From the NCBI GenBank assembly GCA_938046755.1, contig CALIXC010000319.1, positions 1 to 9,232 of the forward strand: DNA of 9,232 nt. Reading direction: 5' to 3'. The position numbers and the translations under genes are program-made. The DNA comes from an uncultured Lautropia sp. (GTDB lineage Bacteria > Pseudomonadota > Gammaproteobacteria > Burkholderiales > Burkholderiaceae_E). Under the pieces are notes generated by a model. The model saw nothing but the letters and a program-made list of their open reading frames with translations. It was not told the origin of the DNA and did not search any database. This document shows, in pieces, positions 1 through 9,232 of this stretch. Position 1 is the first letter of the stretch. Every line of letters starts with the position of its first letter.

Positions 1-347
1 GCAGCGGCCGGCAGCAGCCAGCGATGCACGGCCGGCCCCCGGGCCGGCAGGTTGGACAGCAGCACGCCCAGACCCAGCGCGCAGATCAGCACCTGGTCCC
101 AGTCACGCCAGCGCAGCCAACCCATCTCAATCTGCACGGCAAACAGCGTTGCATAGCCCACCAGCGGCACGGCCATGGCCCAGCCCTCGCGCAGGCGACG
201 GCCCAGCGGCGGCGCCTTCAGCCACTGACCACCGATGATGGCCAGCAGGCAGGTCAGCGCCACCAGGGGCGTCTGGACTTTCGGCACGGCCAGCAGCGTC
301 AGCAGGTAGAGTGCCAGCAGGCCGTGCGCGACATTCACCAGAAACAT
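1..347 (-). CDS. Multi-spanning membrane protein, possibly O-antigen ligase/polymerase-like, N-terminal part only
   Basis: The first 115 codons of a gene are present; the rest lies beyond the left edge. The product starts MFLVNVAHGLLALYLL and is strongly hydrophobic, with likely membrane segments near residues 5-20 and 26-40, another around 56-72, and one near 84-98. These are separated by short basic loops such as LGRRLRE and WLRWRDW. The start is an ATG only 3 bases after the stop of the upstream glycosyltransferase (TGA-tac-ATG), and a GGAGGG ribosome-binding-like stretch lies about 11 bases upstream, inside the end of that gene. Co-transcription with a glycosyltransferase and msbA, plus the polytopic profile, suggests a lipopolysaccharide-assembly membrane enzyme such as an O-antigen ligase or polymerase of the WaaL/Wzy type. 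No diagnostic motif of those families is visible in this fragment, so the function is inferred from context. Another polytopic envelope protein is equally possible. Confidence 0.6.
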   Translation of the reverse strand, partial: MFLVNVAHGLLALYLLTLLAVPKVQTPLVALTCLLAIIGGQWLKAPPLGRRLREGWAMAVPLVGYATLFAVQIEMGWLRWRDWDQVLICALGLGVLLSNLPARGPAVHRWLLPAA

Positions 348-350
348 GTA

Positions 351-1241
351 TCAGATCCCTCCCGGCGGCACATGGCGATCGTGGTCGGCCAGCTGCGCCA
401 GCCCCTGTTCCGCCACGGTAGCCCCCCGGCTGCCTGCCAGGCGGGCGCGCCGCTCGTTTTCCTCAGCGGCATCACGCGCCGCCTCCCGGTGCCACAGGTG
501 CAGCACGGTCGTGGCGAAACGCCCGTTCTTCAGTCGCCCGCCCAGGTTGAACCAGCGCAGGACCAGATCCGTGTCCTCGAAGCCCCAGCCGGCGATTTCT
601 TCCTCGAAACCATTCATGCGGATGATGTCATCACGCCAAAGCGCCATGTTGCAGCCCTTGAAGAGCCGCCAGGGCCGCCCCTTCGGATGACGCCACCACC
701 GCCCGGGCAGGCGCAGCAGGCTGGCCACATTGTTAACATCGTCCCGCCACCAGGCTCGCAGCCACTGCCACGGACTCCAGTCCAGCGGATTGCAGTCGCC
801 CGCCTCGATCCGGGCAGTCAGGCGCTCGCTCAGCAGCACCCGGTTGCCAGCCGTGGCGAATCCGGGCTCGGCCAGCCGCCGGTGGGCCCGCACGAAGTCC
901 GGCCGCAGCAGGCAGTCGCCGTCGACAAAGACCAGCAGATCCCCCCGGGCTTCACGAATGGCACGGTTTCGCGCTGCACTGAGCCGAAACCCCTCGTCAG
1001 GTTGCCAGCAATGCAGCAGCCGTTCGCCCAGGTGCTCGCGCCAGCGCGCCACCACCTGGACCGTCTCCGGCCCCGAGCCGTCGTCGGCCACCAGGATCTG
1101 CAGCGGCATATCCTGCTGGCGCGCGACGCTGGCCAGCACTCGGTCCAGCGCCCGCGGCCGATTATAAGTGGAGATGATCAGCGAGACCGTCGGTCGGCCT
1201 TCACGGCTTGCCGCATGCGTGCCCTGCAGGTGATGATCCAT
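351..1241 (-). CDS. Family 2 glycosyltransferase, probably LPS core or O-antigen
   Basis: A 296-residue GT-A type glycosyltransferase that probably moves a sugar from a nucleotide-sugar donor to a lipopolysaccharide acceptor on the cytoplasmic face of the inner membrane. Visible motifs are the N-terminal GT2 strand VSLIISTYNRP (19-29), the nucleotide-binding VADDGS (51-56), the metal-binding DxD-type DGD (107-109), and GFEEEIAGWGFEDTDL (211-226), which resembles the C-terminal acceptor/catalytic segment of the galactosyltransferase (Glyco_transf_7C) type. HLWH (248-251) is a typical late metal-ligand position in such enzymes. No signal peptide or membrane segment is seen, although the W/R-rich stretch 156-193 could be a membrane-contacting surface. 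The ATG overlaps the msbA stop by one base (TAATG), with AGGGGG upstream, which implies translational coupling. The donor sugar and linkage cannot be read from sequence. Family call is sure; LPS role is inferred from the neighbours. Confidence 0.9.
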   Translation of the reverse strand: MDHHLQGTHAASREGRPTVSLIISTYNRPRALDRVLASVARQQDMPLQILVADDGSGPETVQVVARWREHLGERLLHCWQPDEGFRLSAARNRAIREARGDLLVFVDGDCLLRPDFVRAHRRLAEPGFATAGNRVLLSERLTARIEAGDCNPLDWSPWQWLRAWWRDDVNNVASLLRLPGRWWRHPKGRPWRLFKGCNMALWRDDIIRMNGFEEEIAGWGFEDTDLVLRWFNLGGRLKNGRFATTVLHLWHREAARDAAEENERRARLAGSRGATVAEQGLAQLADHDRHVPPGGI

Positions 1242-3102
1242 TACGTCAGCGTTCCCCCTGCATGCAGGCGCGCATACAACCCGCCCCGTTCGATCAGCTC
1301 GGCATGCGTGCCGGACTCGACGATACGGCCGTCATCCAGCACCAGGATGCGATCGGCCTTCTCGATAGTGGAGAGCCGGTGCGCGATGATCAGCGTGGTC
1401 TGGCCATGCATCAGCTTGTCCAGCGCCGCCTGCACGAAGCGCTCGGACTCGTTGTCCAGCGCCGAGGTAGCCTCGTCCAGCACCAGGATCGGCGCGTTCT
1501 TCAGAAGCGCCCGGGCAATCGACAGGCGCTGCCGCTGGCCCCCCGAGAGCCGGATCCCGTTGTCGCCGATCATCGTGTTGATGCCATCGGGCAGCGACGC
1601 GACGAACTCGGTGAGATAGGCCGCCTCCAACGCCGCCCGAACATCAGCCTCGCTGGCGCCCCGCCGGCTGCCGTAGGCCACGTTGTTGGCAATGGTGTCG
1701 TTAAAGAGCATCACCTGCTGGCTCACCCAGGCAATCTGCCGGCGCAGGCTCTCCAGCTTCAGCGACTCGATGGGGATGTCGTCGAGCAGGATACGCCCGT
1801 CCGTCACCGAGTGAAAGCGCGGGATGAGGTTGGCCAGCGTGGTCTTGCCACCACCCGAACCGCCCACCAGCGCCACCGTCTCGCCCGGCTTGATCTCCAG
1901 GTCGATGCCCTTGAGCGCCAGGCTGGTGCTGCCCTCATAGCCGAAACGCACGTCCTCGAAGCGCAGCGCGCCCTTGGCCCGCCCGATCTCCCGAGTGCCG
2001 TGGTCGTTCTCGATGGGCTCATCGATGAAATGGAACACCGCATCGGCCGCCGCGAAGGCACGCTGCAGCTGGCCGTTCACGTCAGCCAGGTGCTTGAGCG
2101 GGTTCAGGATCATCAGCATGGCGGTCAGGAACGACACGAAGCCGCCCACCGTGGTGCGGTCCTGCTGCGACTGGTAGAGTGCCAGCGCGATCACCAGCGA
2201 CACCGCCACCGCTGCCATCACCTGCGTGATGGGCACCAGTAGCGACGAAGCCACCGTCATCCGTCGCGCAAACCCCTGCAACTGCCGGCTGGCCGCCGCA
2301 AAGCGGCTGCGCTCGTGCTCCTGCCCGGCATAGACCTTGATGACCGGGTTGCCGTGGATGGCCTCCCCCACCACGCTGGTGAGTTCGCCGGTGTAGCGCA
2401 GCTGCTCACCCGACAGTCGACGCATGCGGCGCGAGAACGCGCCAACGGCCAGCGCCACCATCGGGATTAGCGCGAAGGCGATCATCGTGAGCTGCCAGTT
2501 CAGGTACAGCAGCCAGCCCAGGAGACCCAGGATCACGCAGGTATCGCGCACCATGATCACCAGCACCGAAGCCAGCGACTGCGTGACGTTCTGCACGTCG
2601 TTGACCAGCCGCGCGATGATGGTGCCCGCCGAATGACTAGAGAAATAGCTCACCGGCATCTGCACCAGGCGGTCGAACATCTGCTTGCGCAGGTCGTACA
2701 GCACCGAGTTCGACACCTCGTTCATCGCGTAGTTCATGGTGAACGTGAACATGCCGCGCCCCACAAAGAGCCCGATGATCATCAGTGGCGCCGTCCACAT
2801 CAGCTGCGGGTTGCCCTTGCCACCGAAACCGTCATCTAGCAGGTGCTGCATGATGGCGGGCAACGCCGTCTCGGTCGAGCCAGTCAGCATCATCGCCACC
2901 ACCCCCAGCGCGAACACCCGCCAGTGCGGCCGCACGTAACGGAACAGCCGCGCCAGCAGTACCCGCTCGCTGGAGGGCTGCCGAACGGTAGTGTGCTCCG
3001 CCGGCGTCGCCACCGCGTCCGCCTTCTCCGAGCCGGATGTCTCAACGGTGGCCTCGTCCGTCCGGTCTGCCTTTCCCTTGTCCTTCGCCAAATCAGCTCC
3101 AC

Positions 3103-3106
<4 letters not shown>
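1241..3106 (-). CDS. msbA: Lipid A-core ABC exporter/flippase MsbA
   Basis: A 621-residue half-size ABC exporter that, as a homodimer in the inner membrane, uses ATP to flip core-lipid A to the periplasmic leaflet. The order is a hydrophilic, charged N-terminal tail (1-48), a six-helix membrane domain (about 60-340), then the nucleotide-binding domain (about 380-615). All ATPase motifs are intact: Walker A GGSGGGKT (415-422), Q-loop VSQQ (461-464), signature LSGGQ (520-524), Walker B LVLDE with catalytic Glu545, and H-loop His576 in IIAHRLS. MLFNDTIANNVAYG after the Q-loop is typical of MsbA. The E. coli protein is about 582 residues, so the extra length lies mainly in the N-terminal tail. 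The ATG overlaps the dnaE stop by four bases (ATGA) and the gene ends in the next start, so it depends on upstream translation. Other ABC exporters share these domains; the LPS glycosyltransferase downstream favours MsbA. Confidence 0.95.
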
Positions 3107-6714
<3,608 letters not shown>

Positions 6715-6720
6715 CCGCCG

Positions 6721-6726
6721 ATTGTA
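6721..6726 (-). promoter_or_regulatory. Putative -10 element for the dnaE operon
   Basis: On the minus strand TACAAT (5 of 6 matches to TATAAT) ends 6 bases before the dnaE ATG at 6714. A start site at the usual distance would fall on or next to the ATG, giving a leaderless or nearly leaderless mRNA. No convincing TTGACA-like -35 lies at 16-18 bases; the hexamer there is about TACCGC. The match is short and could be chance, but AT-rich hexamers are rare in this GC-rich spacer. Confidence 0.4.
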
Positions 6727-6744
6727 CGTGGCCAAGGGCGCTGG

Positions 6745-6758
6745 CGGTACGCGTATCG
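6745..6758. promoter_or_regulatory. Imperfect palindrome in the divergent promoter region
   Basis: The sequence CGGTACGCGTATCG has a perfect 8-bp core TACGCGTA and two further matching outer pairs, broken by one mismatch on each side. It sits where the -35 region of the putative dnaE promoter would lie, so it could be an operator. No known regulator's consensus is recognised and short palindromes containing CG arise by chance in GC-rich DNA. Confidence 0.2.
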
Positions 6759-6815
6759 GACCCGGCCTGCGCTCCCCCCTTCCACCCCAAGACGCAGCGC
6801 CCGCCAGCCCGAAGC

Positions 6816-6836
6816 TGCCCCGTGTCCGACGGGGCA
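6816..6836. promoter_or_regulatory. Perfect 8-bp GC-rich inverted repeat between dnaE and trhO
   Basis: TGCCCCGT, a 5-base spacer GTCCG, then ACGGGGCA form a perfect 8-bp stem in the noncoding spacer. It lies about 100 bases upstream of the dnaE start and 67 bases upstream of the trhO start, outside both coding regions. There is no T-run on either side, so it is unlikely to be an intrinsic terminator. It may be an operator or a structured leader if transcription starts farther upstream than the -10 hexamers suggest. The structure is seen; the role is unknown. Confidence 0.35.
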
Positions 6837-6887
6837 CAGGCCCCTTCCGACCTGCCTGCCCGCCACCCCGCCCCGGGCGCGGACCGG

Positions 6888-6893
6888 TAGAAT
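6888..6893 (+). promoter_or_regulatory. Putative -10 element for trhO
   Basis: TAGAAT (5 of 6 matches to TATAAT) ends 9 bases before the trhO ATG at 6903. Transcription would then begin only a few bases before the start codon, and no Shine-Dalgarno is visible (the preceding bases are CCTTCCATC). No clear -35 is seen at the right spacing. Confidence 0.4.
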
Positions 6894-6902
6894 CCTTCCA
6901 TC

Positions 6903-7723
6903 ATGCCGAACACCTACCTGAACCTGGCCGCCTACCAGTTTGCCGACCTCGACGACCTGCCCGGGCTGCGTGCCCACCTGCTGGCCGAAGGTCGCCGCCT
7001 GGACATGCGTGGCACCATCCTGCTCACCCCCGAAGGCGTCAACATCATGCTGAGCGGGCCGACAGACAAGGCCCGCGCCTTCGCCGGCGTGCTGTGCAGC
7101 CTGCCCCCGCTGGCCGGCATGCACATCAAGGAAAGCCTCTCGGACGAGCAGAGCTTCAACCGCTTCCTGGTGAAGATCAAGCGCGAGACCATCACCTTCC
7201 GCCAGCCCGGCATCCGCCCGGCCGACGGCCGCGCCGCCACCATCTCGCCCGAGACCCTGGCCCGCTGGATCGACGAAGGCCACGACGACGACGGCCGCGA
7301 CATCGCCATCATCGACACCCGCAACGACTTCGAGGTCCAGGTCGGCCACTTCCACGGCGCCATCAACCCGCACATCGCCAAGTTCACCGAACTGCCTGCC
7401 GCCCTGGAGGCCCACCGCCCCCAGCTGGCCGACAAGCGCATCGTCACCTACTGCACCGGCGGCATCCGCTGCGAAAAGGCGGCTCTCTGGATGGCCGCCA
7501 ACGGCTACGACCACGTCGTCCAGCTTGACGGGGCGTGCTGGACTACTTCAAACACACCGGTGGCAAGCACTGGGACGGCGAACTCTTCGTCTTCGACCGC
7601 CGCGTCTCCCTCACCACCGACCTGACCCCCGGCAGCTGGGAACAGGACTTCGACACCCGCACCGTCCATCCGGCACAGAAGCACGACGCCACTGCCCAGC
7701 CCCCAGCCAGAAAAGCTGACTGA
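6903..7723 (+). pseudogene. trhO: tRNA uridine(34) hydroxylase TrhO (rhodanese family), frameshifted near the C-terminus
   Basis: TrhO (YceA family) hydroxylates U34 in tRNA anticodons to 5-hydroxyuridine, the first step toward cmo5U/mo5U wobble modification. The N-terminal acylphosphatase-like domain includes RGTILLTPEGVN (36-47) and KESLSDEQSFNRFLVKIK (76-93). The rhodanese domain starts near DIAIIDTRNDFEV and contains the active loop YCTGGIRCEKA with Cys184 and Cys190. The reading frame from the ATG is normal to QLDG (207-210), then departs into non-homologous sequence and stops at 7625. The expected continuation (G)VLDYFKHTGGKHWDGE...FDRRVSL is present in the -1 frame, running to TGA at 7721-7723. 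Restoring one G gives a continuous protein of about 273 residues, a usual length for the short TrhO form. The break may be an assembly or sequencing indel, a real mutation, or less likely slippage. The gene is divergent from dnaE and precedes the DUF456 gene. Confidence 0.9.
7530..7533 (+). other. Site of one-base deletion (frameshift) in trhO
   Basis: The run reads GAC-GGGG-CGTG. The family pattern LDGGVL needs five G (GAC GGG GGC GTG CTG), so one base is missing from a short homopolymer. Upstream residues through QLDG and downstream residues VLDYFKHTGG are both as expected for TrhO, which places the indel within a few bases of this run. Confidence 0.85.
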
Positions 7724-7728
7724 CGGCC

Positions 7729-7748
7729 CGCCCGCTTGCCCGCGGGCG
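7729..7748 (+). terminator. GC-rich hairpin just after trhO, possible weak terminator
   Basis: CGCCCGC, a 6-base loop TTGCCC, and GCGGGCG form a 7-bp perfect stem starting 6 bases after the trhO stop codon. It is not followed by a T-run, so classical intrinsic termination is doubtful. It could be a pause site, an mRNA 3'-end stabiliser or a Rho-assisted end. The DUF456 gene starts about 90 bases later, so it may still be read through. Confidence 0.3.
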
Positions 7749-7840
7749 CCATCGCCCCCATATCCCTGACACGGGCACTTTCGCCCGGCAACCCGAGCAT
7801 CGCCCGCCCTGCCCCCAGCTCCTTCCATTTCCTCCACGCC

Positions 7841-8338
7841 ATGGCCGCCACCACTCTCACCGTCACCCTCTGGCTGATCGGCGTCACGCTGATCCTCATC
7901 GGCGTCGCCGGCACCGTGCTGCCCGCGCTGCCCGGCGTCGTCTTTGTCTTCCTGGGCATCCTGCTCACCGCCTGGATCGACGACTTTTCCGTCATCAGCG
8001 GCCTGACCGTCGGCATCTGCCTGGCCATTACCGTCGTGGCCTGGGTGCTGGACTACGTTGCCGGCATCCTGGGCGCCAAGAAGGTCGGCGCCAGCCGTGA
8101 AGCCATCGTCGGCTCCTTCATCGGCACCATCGCCGGCGTCTTCAGCGGCCTCTGGGGCCTGCTGTTCATGCCTCTGCTGGGCGCCGCCATCGGCCAGTAC
8201 CTCTACGACCGCGACCTCATCCGCGCCCGCAACGTCGGCATCGCCACCTGGCTGGGCATGGTCATCGGCATGCTCATCAAGATCGCCCTCACCTTCCTGA
8301 TGATCGGCATCTTCGTCTTTGCGCTGGTCACGCCGTAA
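7841..8338 (+). CDS. DUF456 family small membrane protein
   Basis: A 165-residue, almost wholly hydrophobic protein of unknown function in the inner membrane. It begins MAATTLTVTLWLIGVTLILIG and carries the DUF456 hallmarks: TVLPALPGVVFVF (25-37) after the first helix, then a second region DYVAGILGAKKVGASREA (71-88) followed by Gly-spaced helices GSFIGTIAGVFSGLWGLLFMPLLGA that resemble glycine-zipper packing. The last helices are about 133-163. The frame is open upstream to 7736, but ATG 7841 is the only ATG before the hydrophobic region and gives the usual family length. No Shine-Dalgarno is seen; the upstream bases are pyrimidine-rich. It lies 117 bases after trhO on the same strand, so co-transcription is possible. 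Its stop codon TAA merges into the octamer repeat. The family call is firm; no function is claimed. Confidence 0.9.
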   Translation: MAATTLTVTLWLIGVTLILIGVAGTVLPALPGVVFVFLGILLTAWIDDFSVISGLTVGICLAITVVAWVLDYVAGILGAKKVGASREAIVGSFIGTIAGVFSGLWGLLFMPLLGAAIGQYLYDRDLIRARNVGIATWLGMVIGMLIKIALTFLMIGIFVFALVTP

Positions 8339-8382
8339 GGTCCAAAGGTCCAAAGGTCCAAAGGTCCAAAGGTCCAAAGGTC
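8337..8382. repeat. Octanucleotide tandem repeat (TCCAAAGG), five full copies plus partial ends
   Basis: Five exact, uninterrupted copies of the 8-mer TCCAAAGG occupy 8341-8380, with a partial AAGG before and TC after, about 5.75 units in all. The array starts inside the TAA stop codon (8336-8338) of the DUF456 gene and lies in the spacer between convergent genes. The unit contains no stop codon in any frame on either strand, which is why spurious minus-strand frames run through it with a repeating DLWTFGPL pattern. Perfect identity between copies points to recent slippage-type expansion. Copy-number changes would not alter either neighbouring protein. Confidence 0.97.
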
Positions 8383-8485
8383 AAGCAGTATAGATCGGGC
8401 CCCTTCAAAGGCCGCTTTCGACAAAACTCACAATCCACCAGGGACGGCATGGAGACGCCGCTCACCTGGGGGCCGCTCCATCAAG

Positions 8486-8503
8486 CCCGCTCAGCCCAGC
8501 GGG
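8486..8503 (-). terminator. Hairpin downstream of the right-end membrane protein gene
   Basis: CCCGCT, loop CAGCCC, AGCGGG form a 6-bp perfect stem located 32 bases beyond the stop codon of the minus-strand gene. Reading that strand, the hairpin is followed by CTTGATGG, without a T-run, so intrinsic termination is weakly supported. Confidence 0.25.
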
Positions 8504-8506
8504 AGC

Positions 8507-8526
8507 GGCATGACACATGGCATGCC
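8507..8526 (-). terminator. Second hairpin next to the gene end
   Basis: GGCATG and CATGCC pair across an 8-base loop, and two more pairs can form beyond a one-base bulge. It begins 8 bases after the stop codon of the minus-strand gene and directly abuts the hairpin at 8486-8503. Together they could mark an mRNA 3' end, but no T-run follows. Confidence 0.25.
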
Positions 8527-8534
8527 CGCATCAT

Positions 8535-9194
8535 TCATCGGTGCATCTCGCACTTCTGGAATGAGACCTCGAGCCGACCGAGCTTTGGCTCGCCACAGGC
8601 AAACAGATAGGCACTGCCGGCCCACAGAAGCGCAAGAAAGGACACGAAGACAACCATCTTCGCCAGATCCACAAACAGGACGCGCCATCCTGGCCCCTCG
8701 TCGCCCACCACATCCTCCGGCTTCACGCGACCACCCACATCCCCGGGCGCAGCAACCCCATTCCCCCTGGCCTGATCAGGCCCTGCCTTTCCGAGGGATG
8801 ATCCAGCCCCTGCCGTTCCAAAGCCGCCGGCCATCGCACCACCTTTGGCCGCGCCGCGCTCTGCGGCATGGACGGCCAGATCGTCGCCCTCGCCTCCTCC
8901 CGCCTTGACGTCCGGAGCCCTTCCTTCCAGAAGCGCAATCCGGGCTTCCATGGCAGCCGTCCTTTGCCGGATAACATTCACCAGCTGCCTCCCTGCCAGC
9001 TCCCTTGCTCTTCGCGCCCTCACCTCACGAACCACCAGCAGAGCCAGCACCAGCAGCCCCACCACGACATGCCCTTTCCTGTCGAAGATCAGAAAGAACA
9101 GCAACATCAACAGGGAATCGATGAACCCATGACCGCCCTGAAGCATTGAGAGCAACAGAATGCCAACGCTCGAGAACCCAAGCCACTTTCTCAT
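8535..9194 (-). CDS. Unrecognised membrane protein with N-terminal helices and a C-terminal anchor
   Basis: A 219-residue protein I do not recognise. Hydrophobic helices are likely at about 5-20, 24-38 and 43-56. A basic, heptad-like helical stretch follows (57-92, rich in R/E/A/L), then a flexible Gly/Ala-rich linker (95-165) and a fourth helix (about 172-199). The tail has two cysteines, FACGEPKLGRL and FQKCEMHR. The start is supported by AAGG six bases before the ATG. Coding is supported by the coherent membrane profile; the opposite-strand frames give only Pro/Arg-rich filler. About half of the 18 arginines use AGA or AGG and many glycines use GGG or GGA, unlike the CGC/GGC-dominated genes to the left, which hints at acquired or weakly expressed DNA. 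It could be a lineage-specific envelope protein or part of a mobile or secretion-associated locus beyond the right edge; neither can be shown here. Confidence 0.7.
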   Translation of the reverse strand: MRKWLGFSSVGILLLSMLQGGHGFIDSLLMLLFFLIFDRKGHVVVGLLVLALLVVREVRARRARELAGRQLVNVIRQRTAAMEARIALLEGRAPDVKAGGGEGDDLAVHAAERGAAKGGAMAGGFGTAGAGSSLGKAGPDQARGNGVAAPGDVGGRVKPEDVVGDEGPGWRVLFVDLAKMVVFVSFLALLWAGSAYLFACGEPKLGRLEVSFQKCEMHR

Positions 9195-9232
9195 GACACA
9201 CCTTGCCTGTTAAGCCATGACTTCAACCATGA

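Larger units (their letters stand above)
8383..8534. other. Convergent intergenic spacer, no gene seen
   Basis: This stretch between the octamer repeat and the stop codon of the minus-strand membrane protein gene holds no credible coding frame. The only structures I can point to are the two small hairpins annotated separately at 8486-8526. Confidence 0.6.

Noticed and set aside
24..1619. Long plus-strand open frame (531 codons) opposite the glycosyltransferase and msbA
   Set aside because: It is Gln/Arg/Pro/His-rich without any domain and lies antisense to two genes with intact motifs. Such frames are expected opposite GC-rich codons.
6715..6837. A 41-codon upstream extension of dnaE in the same open frame
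   Set aside because: The added residues are Arg/Gly/Pro filler, and the DNA covers a promoter-like hexamer, a palindrome and a hairpin. ATG 6714 is the better start.
7530..7533. Programmed ribosomal frameshifting in trhO
   Set aside because: The site C-GGG-GCG is not a good X-XXY-YYZ slippery heptamer, the G run is only four bases, and TrhO is not known to use recoding. A simple indel is more likely.
7505..8377. Minus-strand open frame (290 codons) with a DLWTFGPL repeat at its start
   Set aside because: The repeat is only the translation of the octamer array, and the rest is an Asp/Gly/Ala-rich antisense shadow of the DUF456 and trhO genes.
8396..8412. GGCC-flanked imperfect hairpin after the octamer repeat as a terminator for DUF456
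   Set aside because: The stem is only 4 bp plus a bulged 2 bp and has no T-run.
8510..8908. Plus-strand open frame of 132 codons opposite the right-end gene
   Set aside because: It is Pro/Arg/His-rich without structure, while the minus strand has a ribosome-binding site and a clear membrane protein profile.
9210..9232. Tail of an upstream minus-strand gene ending MVEVMA then TAA
   Set aside because: Only about seven codons are inside the window, so a real gene end cannot be told from a chance frame.

Overview
The window looks like housekeeping chromosome from a GC-rich betaproteobacterium, most likely Burkholderiales. The reasons are strong G/C preference at third codon positions, a DnaE with betaproteobacterial-style motifs, a short (about 273-residue) TrhO, and a lipid A exporter next to LPS glycosyltransferase genes. 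I cannot name the genus from the sequence alone.

Layout. Positions 1-6714 hold a tightly packed minus-strand block transcribed from right to left: dnaE (replicative DNA polymerase III alpha), msbA (lipid A-core flippase), a family-2 glycosyltransferase, and the N-terminal part of a multi-spanning membrane protein that may be an O-antigen ligase or polymerase and that runs off the left edge. The junctions are a 4-base ATGA overlap, a 1-base TAATG overlap and a 3-base gap, so the block reads as one translationally coupled operon joining DNA replication to outer-membrane LPS assembly.

Positions 6715-6902 are a divergent intergenic region. It has -10-like hexamers very close to both start codons, an imperfect palindrome and a perfect 8-bp GC-rich hairpin. 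On the plus strand follow trhO (tRNA U34 hydroxylase, rhodanese family), which carries a one-base frameshift after its catalytic loop, and a small DUF456 membrane protein.

Positions 8339-8534 separate convergent genes and contain a five-copy octanucleotide tandem repeat that begins in the DUF456 stop codon, plus two small hairpins. The right end (8535-9194, minus strand) encodes an unrecognised membrane protein with codon usage unlike the rest of the window; it is the best candidate for accessory or acquired DNA.

I found no RNA gene, CRISPR array, insertion sequence or recognisable defence system. The items most worth checking are the trhO frameshift, the octamer repeat, the orphan membrane protein, and the possible leaderless starts at the divergent dnaE/trhO promoters.
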